Shown here piece after piece: positions 18,805 through 28,354 of a stretch of DNA of 28,354 bases. A program made the translations under genes and the position numbers. The stretch covers positions 1-28,354 of the forward strand of contig JAHLKH010000265.1 of the NCBI GenBank assembly GCA_025526915.1, read 5' to 3'. This DNA comes from Entophlyctis helioformis (lineage: Eukaryota > Chytridiomycota > Chytridiomycetes > Chytridiales > Chytriomycetaceae). Position 1 is the stretch's first letter, and every line of letters starts with the position of its first letter. Below the pieces are notes generated by a model. It worked only from the letters and a program-made list of their open reading frames with translations. It was not told where the DNA came from and ran no database searches.

Positions 18805-20797
18805 ATGCCGTCCAAGTCCAGCCGCCTGCGCAAGCGCCAGAGCAAAGGCCAGCTGCGCCAGGACAGTCAAGGCCGCCTGCAGACCCAGAGCCACGCACAG
18901 AGTGTGCAAGACTCGGAGCTCTCGCCTGCATCGGACGCGCGGAACAACCACAATCGCCGCAACTGGCAGGGCAGCTCACCGGCCGTCGCTGCTGCCGCTC
19001 GTGGGATTGCGGCCGCAGGCACAGCGTCCTTGCCGTCGTCGTCGTCGTCGTTGGCGTCGTCGTCTGCGTCTGGCCTTCGATCAAGGTCGTCGTCCGCTGC
19101 GTCGTCCACCTTTTCATTCCTCCCGCAGACGTCGGCCTCGTCGCCGGCCTCGACACCATCACTGCGGAATAAGTCGGCCGCACGAAACCGAATGCATCCC
19201 GTCGTCGAAACGCCCATCACCATCTCGACGGCAACGTCGTCCAACTCGAGCTCGGGCACGTTGCGCGACGACCTGCCTGGCACGATCCATGCCGCCGACC
19301 TGATCAGCAAGAAAGTCGACGAGCACGTCGAGGCTGCCCGCCACCCGTGGTGGTCCAGGAAGCGGCTCGTGTACTACACTTTTGACGAGAGTCCGTCGTA
19401 CTTGCAGGACAATGACTGCATTCACACCGGGTACGTGCCATGCCCGTTCATGGCTGCACACTGGCGACCTTGGCTGCACACTGGCGATCTTGGCTGCGCT
19501 CGCTCACCCGCTCCGTCTGCCCTCGCATCTGCAGATACCGTGCGCACCAGACGTACACAGAGGCGTGGATCTCGCTCTTCCACTTCCACAACGAGTCGGT
19601 AAGCGCTTGCCCATCTGTTCCCACATGCACGCATGGAAGCCGGCCCACTGAACCCCACGGCCATAGTGCAACATCTGGTCGCATTTTCTGCCCTTTTTCA
19701 TCTGCCTGGCGGGCATCGTGTTCCACTTCAGTGTTGGCGGTCTGCATCCAAACGCGTCCGTCGCCGACTATGCTGTCGTGGCCGTTTACCTGGGATGCGC
19801 TGCCTACACCCTCATCACATCATCGCTTTTTCATCTGCACCTCGGTGTCTCTCGCGAGGCCTTTGTCCTCTTTGGATGTCTGGACTACTCTGGGTAAGCA
19901 GCCTCGGTTTGGCTGCTTGATCTCCCAGCATATGAATGCATGCCACCTGGCGTGTGCTGACTGGCTCGGTGGCTCGGTGGCTCGGTGGCTCGGTGGCTCG
20001 GTGGTTTGGCGCAGCATCTCGGCGTCCATCTGCGGAGGAGCGTGCTCCGTCTCTTACTATGTCCTGTACTGCGACCCGAAAGCGCGTATCGGCTGGACCT
20101 CTGCGCTTCTGATTGTCAACCTCGTCGGCATCATCGGCCCTCTGTTCAAGTGCGTATGCACCTATTGATCGATCGATCGATCGATCCATCCATGCATCGA
20201 TCGCGATCGCTCACTCATACCGTACCATGCCATACGATACTGTACACTTTTACTGCCAGGTTCTGGAGCGGGCCGGCTTTCCGTACTGGCCGTGCCATGG
20301 TCTATTTAAGCAGCGGTGCGCTTAGCTGCTCGCCCATGATATACTTTATTGTCAACCACGGCGTGTCCCAGCTTCCCAGCACCAGTACCAGCTTTGCCAT
20401 GACGGGCGTGTATCTCATGATTGCGCTTTATGTCGTCGGCGCTGTCATTTACGCCAACCGCATTCCAGAATGGTGTGTGGATCGACGTGGCGTGCCTGTG
20501 GTGTCTTGCTCATCGACACCGACCGACCGACTGACTGACTGCTTGCTTGCTTGCGCTGCATCGACAGCTACTTCCCGGGCAAGTTTGACTACATCTTCCA
20601 CAGCCATACAATCTGGCACATTTTTGTCGTCACCGCCATGTGGACCTTGTATGCTGGTAAGCGTGTGCAGGCCGTTGCGTGCTGTCTGCAACTCGCCCAT
20701 GGCACGGCCCTAACTCGCGCGATTGTACGCTGCAGCTGTCCTGGCAATGATGCACTGGCGACTCGACGCAGATCACACCTGCGAAGCATCCGCATAG
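18805..20797 (+). CDS. PAQR family seven-helix membrane protein (adiponectin receptor / IZH type)
   Basis: Seven exons join to exactly 471 residues. A long Ser-rich, basic N-terminus of about 185 residues has low complexity. The PAQR signature follows: YYTFDESPSYLQDNDCIHTG, YRAHQTYTEAWISLFHFHNES, then NIWSHFLPFF. Predicted zinc-site residues are present: SSLFH on the second helix, LDYSGI, and FHSHTIWHIFVV near the end; RIPE-CYFPGKFD also matches. Family members sit in plasma or internal membranes and act in sphingolipid and zinc homeostasis, some with ceramidase activity. Introns: 19431-19534, 19599-19666, 19894-20014, 20150-20259, 20473-20567, 20657-20735. Several introns are made largely of tandem repeats. 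The last exon ends MMHWRLDADHTCEASA. The gene converges on ELO with 191 bp between stop codons. The start at 18805 is the first ATG of the frame. Confidence 0.9.
19451..19490 (+). repeat. 20-bp tandem duplication in PAQR intron 1
   Basis: tggctgcacactggcgacct is followed directly by a copy with one difference, then by a partial third copy. It lies inside the 104-bp intron. Confidence 0.85.
19961..20007 (+). repeat. 8-bp ctcggtgg tandem repeat in PAQR intron 3
   Basis: Five to six direct copies of ggctcggt occupy the 3' half of the 121-bp intron, close to the acceptor at 20014. Confidence 0.85.
20166..20187 (+). repeat. GATC tetranucleotide repeat in PAQR intron 4
   Basis: About five copies of gatc in a row, followed by related catc/gatc sequence. 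The run is palindromic and could fold on either strand. Confidence 0.8.
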
Positions 20798-20988
20798 CCC
20801 CTCGAAAGTCAATAATAGAAGCATTTGCATCCCATGGTCCGTTCTGCAGCCGTTTCAAGGCGATCGTGAACACCAGTGTGAACGCGAGCGTGAGCAAGAG
20901 GTGCATTGATGTATTCGTGAAAATAGACGGCCGATGCACGGGGGGAGACGGATAAGTAGAGGAGCTGGCACGCGGGCGAGATAACAGA

Positions 20989-22358
20989 TTACTGCGTCTT
21001 CTTGGAGTTGCCGAGTTTGGCCTCGAGCTTGGCGCGGTCGGCGCGACGCTTGTCCTGGATAAAGAAGTTGCCGAAAAGAGCCAGCATGGTGATCATGTAA
21101 ACCATGAGCATGATGGCAAGCTGGGGCGGGTAGTTGGTGGCCTCGGGGTTGGTGGTCGGGATGTAGTAGTCGAACACGCCCTGCACGAAGAGGATGCAGA
21201 ACTGGGTCATCTGCATCGTGGTGATGTAGCGCTTGATCAGGGAGACGGACTTGAAGCCCATCGACGAGAGCAGGTAGTAGCCGTACATGACGACGTGGAT
21301 GAACGAGTTGAGGACAACGGGCAGCATGCTCTCGCCGCCTGGAGCCCACATGAGGACGAGCCATCTGATCGTCGGCAGATAGAGGAACGCGGGCCACGTG
21401 ATGGGGAACGGGTCAGTCGCTGTGCAGATCCGCCGACGCGGCCATTCTTTCGAGCAAGAGCGGCCGAGACTTACTGGACAGCGAGGATGGAGCCGTGGTG
21501 GTACATGTGCAGGAACGAGATCTGGCGGTTGTTCTTCTTGAGCACCATGATGACCTGCATGGGATTGAGGGTGCGAGGATCAGCAGCCGTTCACACGGGT
21601 TGTCACATGGGGGTGTCTCCAGACTCACAGTGTCGAGGAACTCGTAGACCTTGGAGATGTAGAACAGCCAGACGATCTTGGCCATCTGCAGGCGGGCGGA
21701 CCGACGGCACAAGGATATTGGCCGCCCAACAGAGGCCGACACGGACGACGGCCAAACAAGAAGGGCCGCAGGAAAGTGGAGAGTGGAGTGCGGCGATTAG
21801 TCAAACGCCGCACAGTGCACAGAATGAGATGGGCCATCCGATGCAAGGGATTCAGGAGTGGCACGGCCGCTGCACAGGGGCATGCATTACAAGCAACGTA
21901 CGGGGAAGCCGGCAGGGCTGTGGTCGACCGAGTTGCCGAACGAGAAGAGCGAGTATCCGGCCTGCTTGGCGTAGACGAGGGCCTTGAGCGACATGTACGC
22001 CGACAGCGCCGTGAGGAACACGTTGTGGAAGAAGGCGAACCAAGTGAGCTTGAACTTGGGCAGCGGCTTCATGACGGCGATGCCGATGAAGATGACGGTG
22101 ACGTAGGCGAGGATGGCGAACAGCACATGGACCGGGTTCATCAAGGACAGCGACTCGGTGTGCGGGCTGCGGCTGCGCACGTACCACGGCAGGAATGCAG
22201 GGGACGTGCTTGTTGAGCAGCTCCGTCACCACAATCTCGGCGGGCTTGACGTGCGGCTCGAGCATGGTGCCGACGGCGCGGGACGCAGCGAGGAAGTGGT
22301 CCTCGACGTTGGGCAGCACCTCGAACACTTGGGCGAGCAGGGCAATGACAGCAGACAT
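20989..22358 (-). CDS. ELO-family very-long-chain fatty acid elongase (3-ketoacyl-CoA synthase)
   Basis: Exons are 21902-22358, 21629-21685, 21475-21554 and 20989-21364. The conserved core reads KIVWLFYISKVYEFLDT, then VIMVLKKNNRQISFLHMYHHGS with the HxxHH catalytic histidine box. NSFIHVVMYGYYLLSSMG and a hydrophobic C-terminal part follow. The protein ends KKTQ, fitting the KKxx ER-retrieval signal. ELO proteins condense malonyl-CoA with acyl-CoA in the ER membrane. One extra base, most likely in the G run at 22200-22203, breaks the frame between LLNKHVP and AFLPWYV. Removing it gives 322 residues, normal for the family. Several hydrophobic spans fit the seven-helix fold. Substrate chain length cannot be read from the sequence. 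The start at 22356-22358 borders the 2.6 kb gene-poor block. Confidence 0.9.
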
Positions 22359-23952
22359 GGGCAGTGGTGTTGTTGACGAGTGAGGAAGGTCGGGGGCATG
22401 GCGTCGCGCCGCGTTTTAAAATGCTCAGGGCGGGCAAATTGTGGTCCCCGCACAGGCCGCTGGGCGAGTGTTTGATGTTGGTGTGGCGCATTCAAGGTAA
22501 CTCCCGGGCCGTCAACGAAGGAGCGATGCCAAGGAAGGACGAATCTCGGCTTGTATTACAATGATCGTGCAGGTATTGCAGAGAGACTGTGGCATGGCGC
22601 GGCAGCAGACGCATTCCATACGGTCTTTCTGAAAGCCGTCTGCTGCACTCGCAGGCGGCATCGGCACGCTCTGTAAAGCAACGCAACGCAAGTCGCCTGC
22701 TGTGATCATGCTGCTGTCTGCGCCAGATGCGCCAGATGCAGAATGGCACGATGCGGCAAGCAGATCTGGCATCGCTTGACAAACGGCTGCCCAAGAGATG
22801 TCCAAGAGATGCCTGTTGGACCCACCGGCACCAGCACGACATTCACAGCAGCCAATGCAGCAGACACAGCTTGCGGCACCTGCACCTGCACCTGTGCGGG
22901 ACCTGTGCTGGACCCACAGCGTGACTGCCTCAAGCCCGGCTGTTGCTGCACTTGACGCGCCATCTGCAACAACAAACTCGCCCGTGCTGCCACACACACT
23001 GCCACCTGCTGCTGCTGCTGCCTTTGGAAGCCTTTGGAGCCTGTTCGAGTGAACCAGTCAGCTCGGCTAGACAGTCAGACAGGCAAGCAATCAGCAATCC
23101 AGCTGTCCGCCTACCAGTGTGCCACTCGGCCTCTGCCTCGCTCGCCGGCATGGCCAGTGTTCCTGTCGTTCCTGTCGTTCCTGGCGGCGAGTCAAGGCCA
23201 GCAGGTCAGCATCAGCAGACAACAGCAAGCAGGTGCATGGAGTGAGCCGCAGGCTGGTCAGTCAGTCAGTCAGCCAGTCAGCTCGCCTCGCTGCCCTGCA
23301 TCCCCAAGCCAAGCGACACTGTATGCCAAGTCGGCCGACTCGCCACATTCGATCTCGATCGTCCGTTGGCAGCTCGCTCGAACTGGACGCTTGTGGCGAG
23401 TGGCCGCCAGTAGCAGGGGCAGACTGCATGCCACAAGGAACCTGAACAGCTCACGGCATCGTCAACCACGCCAGCATCCGCATCGACATTGTTGTCAGTG
23501 GACCCACGTGTGTTCAGCGTGGCGGCATCGGCAAGTCGGCGCGTCTGCCAGCCAGCCAGCCAGTCTGCATCGCACACTCCAAGCAAGAGCCAACGCAGCC
23601 TCGCCTTGTGCATCCATCCTTCGAACTTCGGTCCGCCACGTGTAACGATGCAGCACTCGGCCAGCCTGGATCTTGCACGGACCAGTGCTATCTGTGCATG
23701 CAGCCAACCGCCAGCCATCAACCATCGGCAACCGCGAATACTGCCAGGAACACGACACGTCGCGACACGACGAGTCATGCCAGCCAACTCCCACGCGCAG
23801 ATCAGGCTTGGTCAGTCGTCAAGAGTATCACATGAAGCAGCGGCAATGGCAAGGCTCACATGGGACCACGCACAGTCCAAGATGCAGTGCTGCCAGCCAG
23901 TCGCCGCGTATTGCGTGCACATACACGGTGTCCGCACGCCGCCATCGTGCAT

Positions 23953-23992
23953 GGTCGTGCCTGGTCGTGCCTGGTCGTGCCTGGTCGTGCCT
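23953..23992 (+). repeat. 10-bp ggtcgtgcct tandem repeat, four copies
   Basis: Four perfect consecutive copies of ggtcgtgcct lie in the gene-poor block. Confidence 0.9.
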
Positions 23993-24495
23993 GGGGTGCA
24001 TCGTGTCGTCAACCAGCTTGTCTTGGTAGCGTTCTGGTGCGTTTCTGCCACGGCGAGGGCAGCGGGCTTGCGTCTCGCCACCGCATGGATGCACACATCG
24101 ACCGAAGCAGGCAGGCTGATGCAACTGCCGTGCTCTGATGCGCTCCATGCTGGATGGCATCGTTCGATGGCTGGCGTCGTGCGCATCGCAAGCAACAGCC
24201 GTGTGCTCGCCAGGCAACCGAGACACCTGATGGGCTGCCTGCTTGTGCAAGTGACGCATGCGCACAGTCACCACCAACGCTTACCGTAGCCTGTCTGTCT
24301 CACGCCGTCTGCAGCCGTCTGGCGCAGCGGTGCAGCAACTATTCGTGTCCTAGTAGTGCAGCCATGAGGTGCAACCAAGTGCAGCCGCCTTGTCTCGAGC
24401 TGCACCTCGTTGTCTGCGCAACATGGCCTTGCACCGCCAGCCTCGCTGCAGCACACTTGGACGGACGGCTGTTGGTGCAAGACCATGGTGACGCA

Positions 24496-24520
24496 GGGCG
24501 TGGGCGTGGGCGTGGGCGTG
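24496..24520 (+). repeat. 6-bp gggcgt tandem repeat, four copies
   Basis: Four perfect consecutive gggcgt units follow a short unique stretch in the gene-poor block. Confidence 0.9.
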
Positions 24521-24870
24521 ACTGCGTGTGTCTGCTTGCCACAACCGTGTTGGCATGCGCAGTCACGTCCACCTTCGCGAGCAGCGCATATTGTCGGAAT
24601 CACGCGCAAGAACACGCTTGGCGCATCAGACTGACATTCAGTCAAGGGGCAGAACGCGGGTTTCGGCGTTCGGATGTTTGGCGGCGGTCTCTTTGCCGCT
24701 GCCCGCTTCGGAGATATTCGCCAAAACGGCAAGTCGCAAGATGATGCAAAACGGCATGCCACGTCATTCCATCCCGTGCCTTGCCGCGTTGCGCTGGCCA
24801 AGTCGCGTTGGAAGCCGTTTTCTTCTGACAAGGAGGCATTGCTGTCTTGGCATCGCTCTTATCAAGTCAG

Positions 24871-24930
24871 ATCCAGCACCAACTTCAACTCCAATACCAA
24901 CTCCAGCACCAACTTCAACACCAATACCAG
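24871..24930 (+). repeat. 30-bp tandem duplication in the 5' leader of the unknown gene
   Basis: Two adjacent 30-bp units (24871-24900 and 24901-24930) match at 27 of 30 positions. They are C/A-rich on the plus strand (ccagcaccaacttcaac and so on) and end 7 bp before the preferred ATG at 24938. The frame stays open upstream to an ATG at 24674, so the repeat could be translated, but its CAA-rich make-up resembles other leaders in the window. Confidence 0.8.
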
Positions 24931-24937
24931 AATCAAC

Positions 24938-26000
24938 ATGTTCTTTAGCCGCAAGTACATCATCTCTCAAGGCGTGCCGGCCGCATCGAACGGCCAGAAG
25001 CGCTTCGTGTCGTTGGCTATCAGCCGCGACCAAGCTGCCTATGGTGATGCGGCCAGGTACAGCAAGGACTGTATGCCCGTGTTGAGCATTGCTCAGCACA
25101 AGGTAAGCAGAGGCATCGTCGTTATACATGCTGGCTCTGGTGCTTGCTGCTCTCTGGCTGATCGTCTGCTGCATGCCAACGACTTTCATAGGCGGCTCGC
25201 GCAGCCCACGCTGCATACGAGCAGAAGTCGGAGCCGAAACGCCAGCTCCGCCAGCTGCTGCTCAAGGCAGCTGGCGCTCAAGATGCCATCCATCTTCCTG
25301 TAAGTCGTTGGCATCGCAGCTGGCTGTGGTGGATTGGTGGCTGGTCTCGGTGGCCTTTGCATGATGCCACGGCTCGTATTGGCTGGCTGTGCGTCTGTCA
25401 TTGCAAGGCGTTTCCGTCATGATCGTGGCAGGCTTGATCAGATTGGGCCATTCCTTGCCACGATTGCAGTGGCAATTCTCACGCATGCGCGCGCTGACTC
25501 TGACACTGGATTGTATTGCTTCACCATGCGCTTCAAAGACCTGCCCTGACGCGCCGATGGCAAGATACGCAGTCATGCGTCGTGTGAGTGCCAGCGTCGC
25601 TCGCTGTGACTGCCCTTGCCATGCATCGCGATGGTCTGACCATGCCTGCTGACATTTCCTTCAGCCGCTCACCACCCCGCCCGCCCTTGTCGCATCGCGA
25701 CCCTCGGTAGTGGCGAGCCCACTCGTCTCGGCCACCCGCAAGCGTCGCGGCCACGATGACGAGGACGACGAGGACGAGCCGCTTCGCAACAAGAAGCGCG
25801 CTAGGGTCGACGATCCCGACGTTCTTCCGTCGGCATCCACGACATTGTATCCACCTGAGCGTATGGCGGGGCCAACCCCCATCTCCTCCCCGATCTCTAC
25901 TTTACGCAAGCTTCTGCACAAGGAGGATTCAGGTCTGCCCGAAGTGCAACCGAATGTCAAACGAGCTCGGATCTTGCTGGTCATCAGTTGCCGCAAGTAA
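24938..26000 (+). CDS. Unrecognised protein with nuclear-localisation-like cluster
   Basis: I do not recognise this gene. Exons 24938-25102, 25192-25299 and 25665-26000 join in frame to 202 residues across introns of 89 and 365 bp with good GTAAG donors. The N-terminus begins MFFSRKYIISQGVPA. A basic, helical-looking middle part is AARAAHAAYEQKSEPKRQL and a following QLLLKAAG stretch. The second half is polar and Pro/Ser-rich, with RKRRGHDDEDDEDE, then KKRARVDD and a terminal KRARIL, a strong basic/acidic/basic pattern typical of a bipartite nuclear signal. No enzyme motif is visible. An in-frame upstream ATG at 24674 would add 88 residues including the 30-bp duplication; the later start is preferred because it follows the CAA-rich leader. 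It converges on GPD with 224 bp between stop codons, in which nothing else was recognised. Confidence 0.6.
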
Positions 26001-26224
26001 GGCATGGCAGCAGCCACTGCCCGCCTCTCAATACATTTTGTTTCATTATAAATGACAATCGCACATGCATGTTTATCATGCGACAATCCATCCTATCCTT
26101 GGAACAGCATTGGTGGCTGGCCAGCGACGACCGCCTCAAATGGTCGTCTGCGAGACATGAATGCAAGAAAGAGCAAGGACTGGAGATGCATTGTATTGTT
26201 GGTGATGCTGTGTGATGGATCAAA

Positions 26225-28227
26225 TTAAAACTCAATGATGGCCTCTGGACGAACGCCTTCGTAGCAGATGCGGTAGACAGTCGTGAACAGCGGGAACCTG
26301 GCAGACCAGCAGCACAGCGCGGGAGCATGCATGTTAGTGCAAAGTCAAAGAGAACAATCGAGGCACTGGCATGCTGACGCAGCGGTGCATGTGCACGGCG
26401 GAACGTACTCTGCAACAAGCCCTCTGCCTTCCAAAATCTCGTGGATCTCCTTTGACGTCAGGCTGCCTTGCAGCTTCTGGCCGTTCAGGAGCTCAGCCTC
26501 AAGCACATCAAACGACTTTCCGGTCAGAACACGCGCTTCTGCGATGCGGCGGTTGCGGCCGCCAAAGCACGTTGTGATGACGTCTGCCACACCGCAGCTT
26601 TCGAAAAAGGTCTCGTCGCGGATGCCCTCGTAGAACGTCTTTGCAAACTTTTTCATCTCCATCAGGCCGATGCGGATGATGGCTGCCTTTGTGTTATCAC
26701 CGTACCTGAATCACAGGGATATGCATTGAGTTAGAGCGGCAAGTCGGCCGATGAGCATGAGACTGACACGAAGCAGACGGCAGTGGACGTACTTGAGGCC
26801 GTCCACAAGACCAGCCGCAATAGCAACCACGTTCTTGAGTGCACCGCAGAGCTCGACTCCGGCAACGTCTTGCACCGTGTTGACGCGGAAGTAGTGCGAG
26901 TGGGAAGACCTTTCTGAACGTCTCTGCGTTCTCGCGGTTCGAGTATCCGATTGTAGACTCGCAAAACTTTTCTTGGGCGACCTCTGAGGCGATGTTGGCA
27001 CCCATGAGCACAGCCACGTCGATCTGCAGCGACTCCTTGATGATGTCGGAGATGAGGTTCAGGCCCGACTGGCCGCCCGAGTCAACGCCCTGTGTTTTGG
27101 GGGATCAGCGGGTAAGCTGCCGTACATTGCAAGGACAAGGATGAGAGCAGCGATTGCTGAGGTGGATGGCGGGAGTGGCTGGTGCATACCTTGATGAGCG
27201 AGATGGCGCGAGCGTTTGGGTGGATCTTGGACTTGAGCTGCTCGCAGACACCCTTGACAAACTGGCGAGTGGCGGATTAAGCCGTCAAGCCGTCAAGCCG
27301 TCGAGCCGTCCATGGGTTGCAGGTGACAGGTGGCAGGGCAGGGCAGGGTCAGCAACAATGGTTTGCGCCGCCAGGCAGGGGCTTCACGTGTGGCCAAAAT
27401 TTCACGATTGCGGCGCGTACTTGGCCGCAGCGGCGTAGAGCGGCGCAGACACAGGCAGGCAGGCAGATGGACGGCAGGCAGACAGATGGAGGATGGGCGG
27501 CAACCTACCTGGTGCGGAATCACAAAGACGAGCAGCGTCGCGCCCTCGACCGACTTGAGCAGCTCGGGCACGGCGACGACGTTCTCGGGCAGCTTGATGT
27601 TGGGCAGGTACTTGACGTTCTCGTGGGTGGTGTTGATGATGTCCGTCAAGCGCTGGCCCTGCACAATCTCTTCGTAGACCCACATGCGGACCTCGCTGTC
27701 AAAGTTGGGAAAGGCCGCGACGTTGCGGCCGACGATCTTGGCAATCGCAGAGCCCCTGCGCATGCGCAGTTGTAGTTGTTGTTGTCGGCAAGTGTTGTCG
27801 TTGTTCGTTGTTGGCGCCATGGATGCGCGGTGTTGCAACAACGTAGCGAGTGGGCGAGTGCGTGCGTTCAGTGCATGAGTGGGCGAGTGGTTGAGTGGGC
27901 GAGTGAGTAGACGAGTCGGTGAATGGCAGGCGAGGCGGGCGGGGGCAGGCGGGCGGGCGGGGCCGGTGCTTCTGGCAGACAAGCCGAGCAGACGCATGCA
28001 GCCAGACATACACCGCCAGACACACGCACGCAGACCACGCCTGGAAGTCTGTGGTGTGTGTGTCTATGTGGTTGTGCCTGTGTCTGCATCTGTATCTGTG
28101 TGTCTGCATCTGTGTATCTGCATGCCTGCCCGCTGCCTGTCCCGATGGCGGCCAAAGGTGGCCAATGGCCAATGGCGGCCGCGCACTCACCAGTTGCCCG
28201 ACCCGATCAGGCACACCTCTCGAGCAT
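26225..28227 (-). CDS. NAD-dependent glycerol-3-phosphate dehydrogenase
   Basis: Exons are about 28191-28227, 27509-27755, 27190-27261, 26793-27089, 26409-26705 and 26225-26297. Rossmann motif [16 protein letters not shown] is split by a 435-bp intron at the Trp codon. Also seen: [32 protein letters not shown], the catalytic-lysine motif [26 protein letters not shown] and [20 protein letters not shown]. It reduces dihydroxyacetone phosphate to glycerol-3-phosphate for glycerol and glycerolipid synthesis, usually in cytosol or peroxisome; the C-terminus [10 protein letters not shown] has no peroxisomal tripeptide. Two single-base faults are inferred: an extra base in the GGG run at 26902-26904 and a missing base at about 28216-28221 just after the ATG at 28225-28227. 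Corrected length is 340 residues, normal for the family. The N-terminus is the least certain part, as the true start could lie in an exon beyond the window. Confidence 0.88.
27279..27310 (-). repeat. aagccgtc 8-bp repeat in a GPD intron
   Basis: Three to four copies of aagccgtc/gagccgtc in tandem lie inside the 247-bp intron at 27262-27508. Confidence 0.8.
28052..28135 (+). repeat. TG-rich / TCTG microsatellite in a GPD intron
   Basis: Plus-strand sequence alternates gtgtgtgtgtc, tgtgcctgtgtctgcatctg and related units. It lies inside the 435-bp intron at 27756-28190 of the glycerol-3-phosphate dehydrogenase gene. Confidence 0.7.
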
Positions 28228-28354
28228 TGCGATTGTTTGCTGTTTGTTGGGCAACTCGCGACCAGCAATGCCCGTTGAAGCAGACCCAGACGTGCACGCA
28301 GATGCAGCCGCAGACGCCGCCGTGCTCTGCAGGCTGGTCGTGCTGCAGCAGGCC
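28228..28354 (-). promoter_or_regulatory. 5' flank of GPD at the window edge
   Basis: The sequence just upstream of the inferred GPD start, read on the minus strand, contains CAAACAATCGCA next to the ATG and a second CAAAC 7 nt further upstream (plus-strand GTTTG at 28235-28239 and 28242-28246). The nine bases CAAACAATC also occur at 3340-3348 in the PEX1/COX14-like spacer. Confidence 0.4.

Larger units (their letters stand above)
22359..24937. other. 2.6 kb gene-poor, repeat-containing region
   Basis: No reading frame here has recognisable domains or conserved blocks, and open frames on both strands have shadow-like composition rich in Cys, His, Arg and Ser. Clusters of gtca/cagt (about 23257-23280), a 10-bp repeat (23953-23992) and gggcgt repeats (24496-24520) are present. 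I see no tRNA, rRNA or spliceosomal RNA. It should hold the ELO promoter at the left and the next gene's promoter at the right. An unrecognised non-coding RNA cannot be excluded. Confidence 0.55.

Noticed and set aside
20166..20215. GATC cluster as a replication origin or methylation hot spot
   Set aside because: It is a simple tetranucleotide run inside a PAQR intron of a eukaryotic gene, without other origin features.
23953..23992. CRISPR-like array
   Set aside because: The repeats are directly adjacent with no spacers, and the genome is eukaryotic.
23489..24289. A 266-codon plus-strand open frame in the gene-poor block
   Set aside because: Its translation is Cys/His/Ser/Arg-rich, includes the ggtcgtgcct repeat read as repeated VVPGRAWSCL, and has no domain. 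Overlapping open frames of similar length exist on the other strand.
618..28221. Programmed ribosomal frameshifting
   Set aside because: The eight breaks go in both directions, share no slippery motif and often fall at homopolymers. Assembly or read errors explain them more simply.

Overview
This window is eukaryotic nuclear DNA. Protein reading frames are repeatedly interrupted by short spliceosomal introns, mostly 60-150 bp with GT...AG ends, and conserved motifs join exactly across them. All eleven named genes are eukaryotic housekeeping families, and all three stop codons are used in the standard way. The sequence is GC-rich. Non-coding stretches carry many 4-10 bp tandem repeats (CTGG/CTGC, TTGC, GACA, GATC). 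Gene content (PEX1, COX14-like, ATP synthase subunit g, CLASP, ASCC2/Cue3, TAF13, kinesin-7, Csl4, PAQR, ELO, GPD) fits an opisthokont. A compact early-diverging fungus or close relative is the best guess, but the placement is weak.

Layout from left to right: PEX1 (-) is divergent from a COX14-like gene (+). ATP synthase subunit g (-) lies just downstream of CLASP (-), which lies just downstream of ASCC2 (-). ASCC2 is divergent from TAF13 (+). Kinesin-7 (-) is convergent with TAF13 and divergent from CSL4 (+). A PAQR receptor (+) follows CSL4 and is convergent with an ELO elongase (-). A 2.6 kb gene-poor repeat-rich block follows, then an unrecognised nuclear-looking gene (+) convergent with NAD-dependent glycerol-3-phosphate dehydrogenase (-) at the right edge.

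The packing is tight. Three divergent pairs (PEX1/COX14-like, ASCC2/TAF13, kinesin-7/CSL4) have 42, 43 and 43 bp between start codons. CLASP stops 35 bp before the start of subunit g on the same strand. With the introns given here, spliced lengths of COX14-like, ASCC2, TAF13, kinesin-7, CSL4, PAQR and the unknown gene are exact multiples of three. PEX1, subunit g, CLASP, ELO and GPD need single-base corrections, mostly in short homopolymers and in both directions. That points to assembly or read errors rather than pseudogenes or programmed frameshifting.

The genes do not form one pathway. Partial functional links are two microtubule plus-end proteins (CLASP and kinesin-7, each with an [ST]xIP sequence), three membrane or lipid genes (PAQR, ELO, GPD), two mitochondrial inner-membrane proteins (COX14-like, subunit g) and two RNA-quality-control factors (ASCC2, Csl4). 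I found no RNA gene, transposon, CRISPR array or clearly novel multi-gene system. The most unusual features are the near-constant divergent spacing, a GC-AG intron in the kinesin gene, the RGG tail on ASCC2 and the unrecognised gene.
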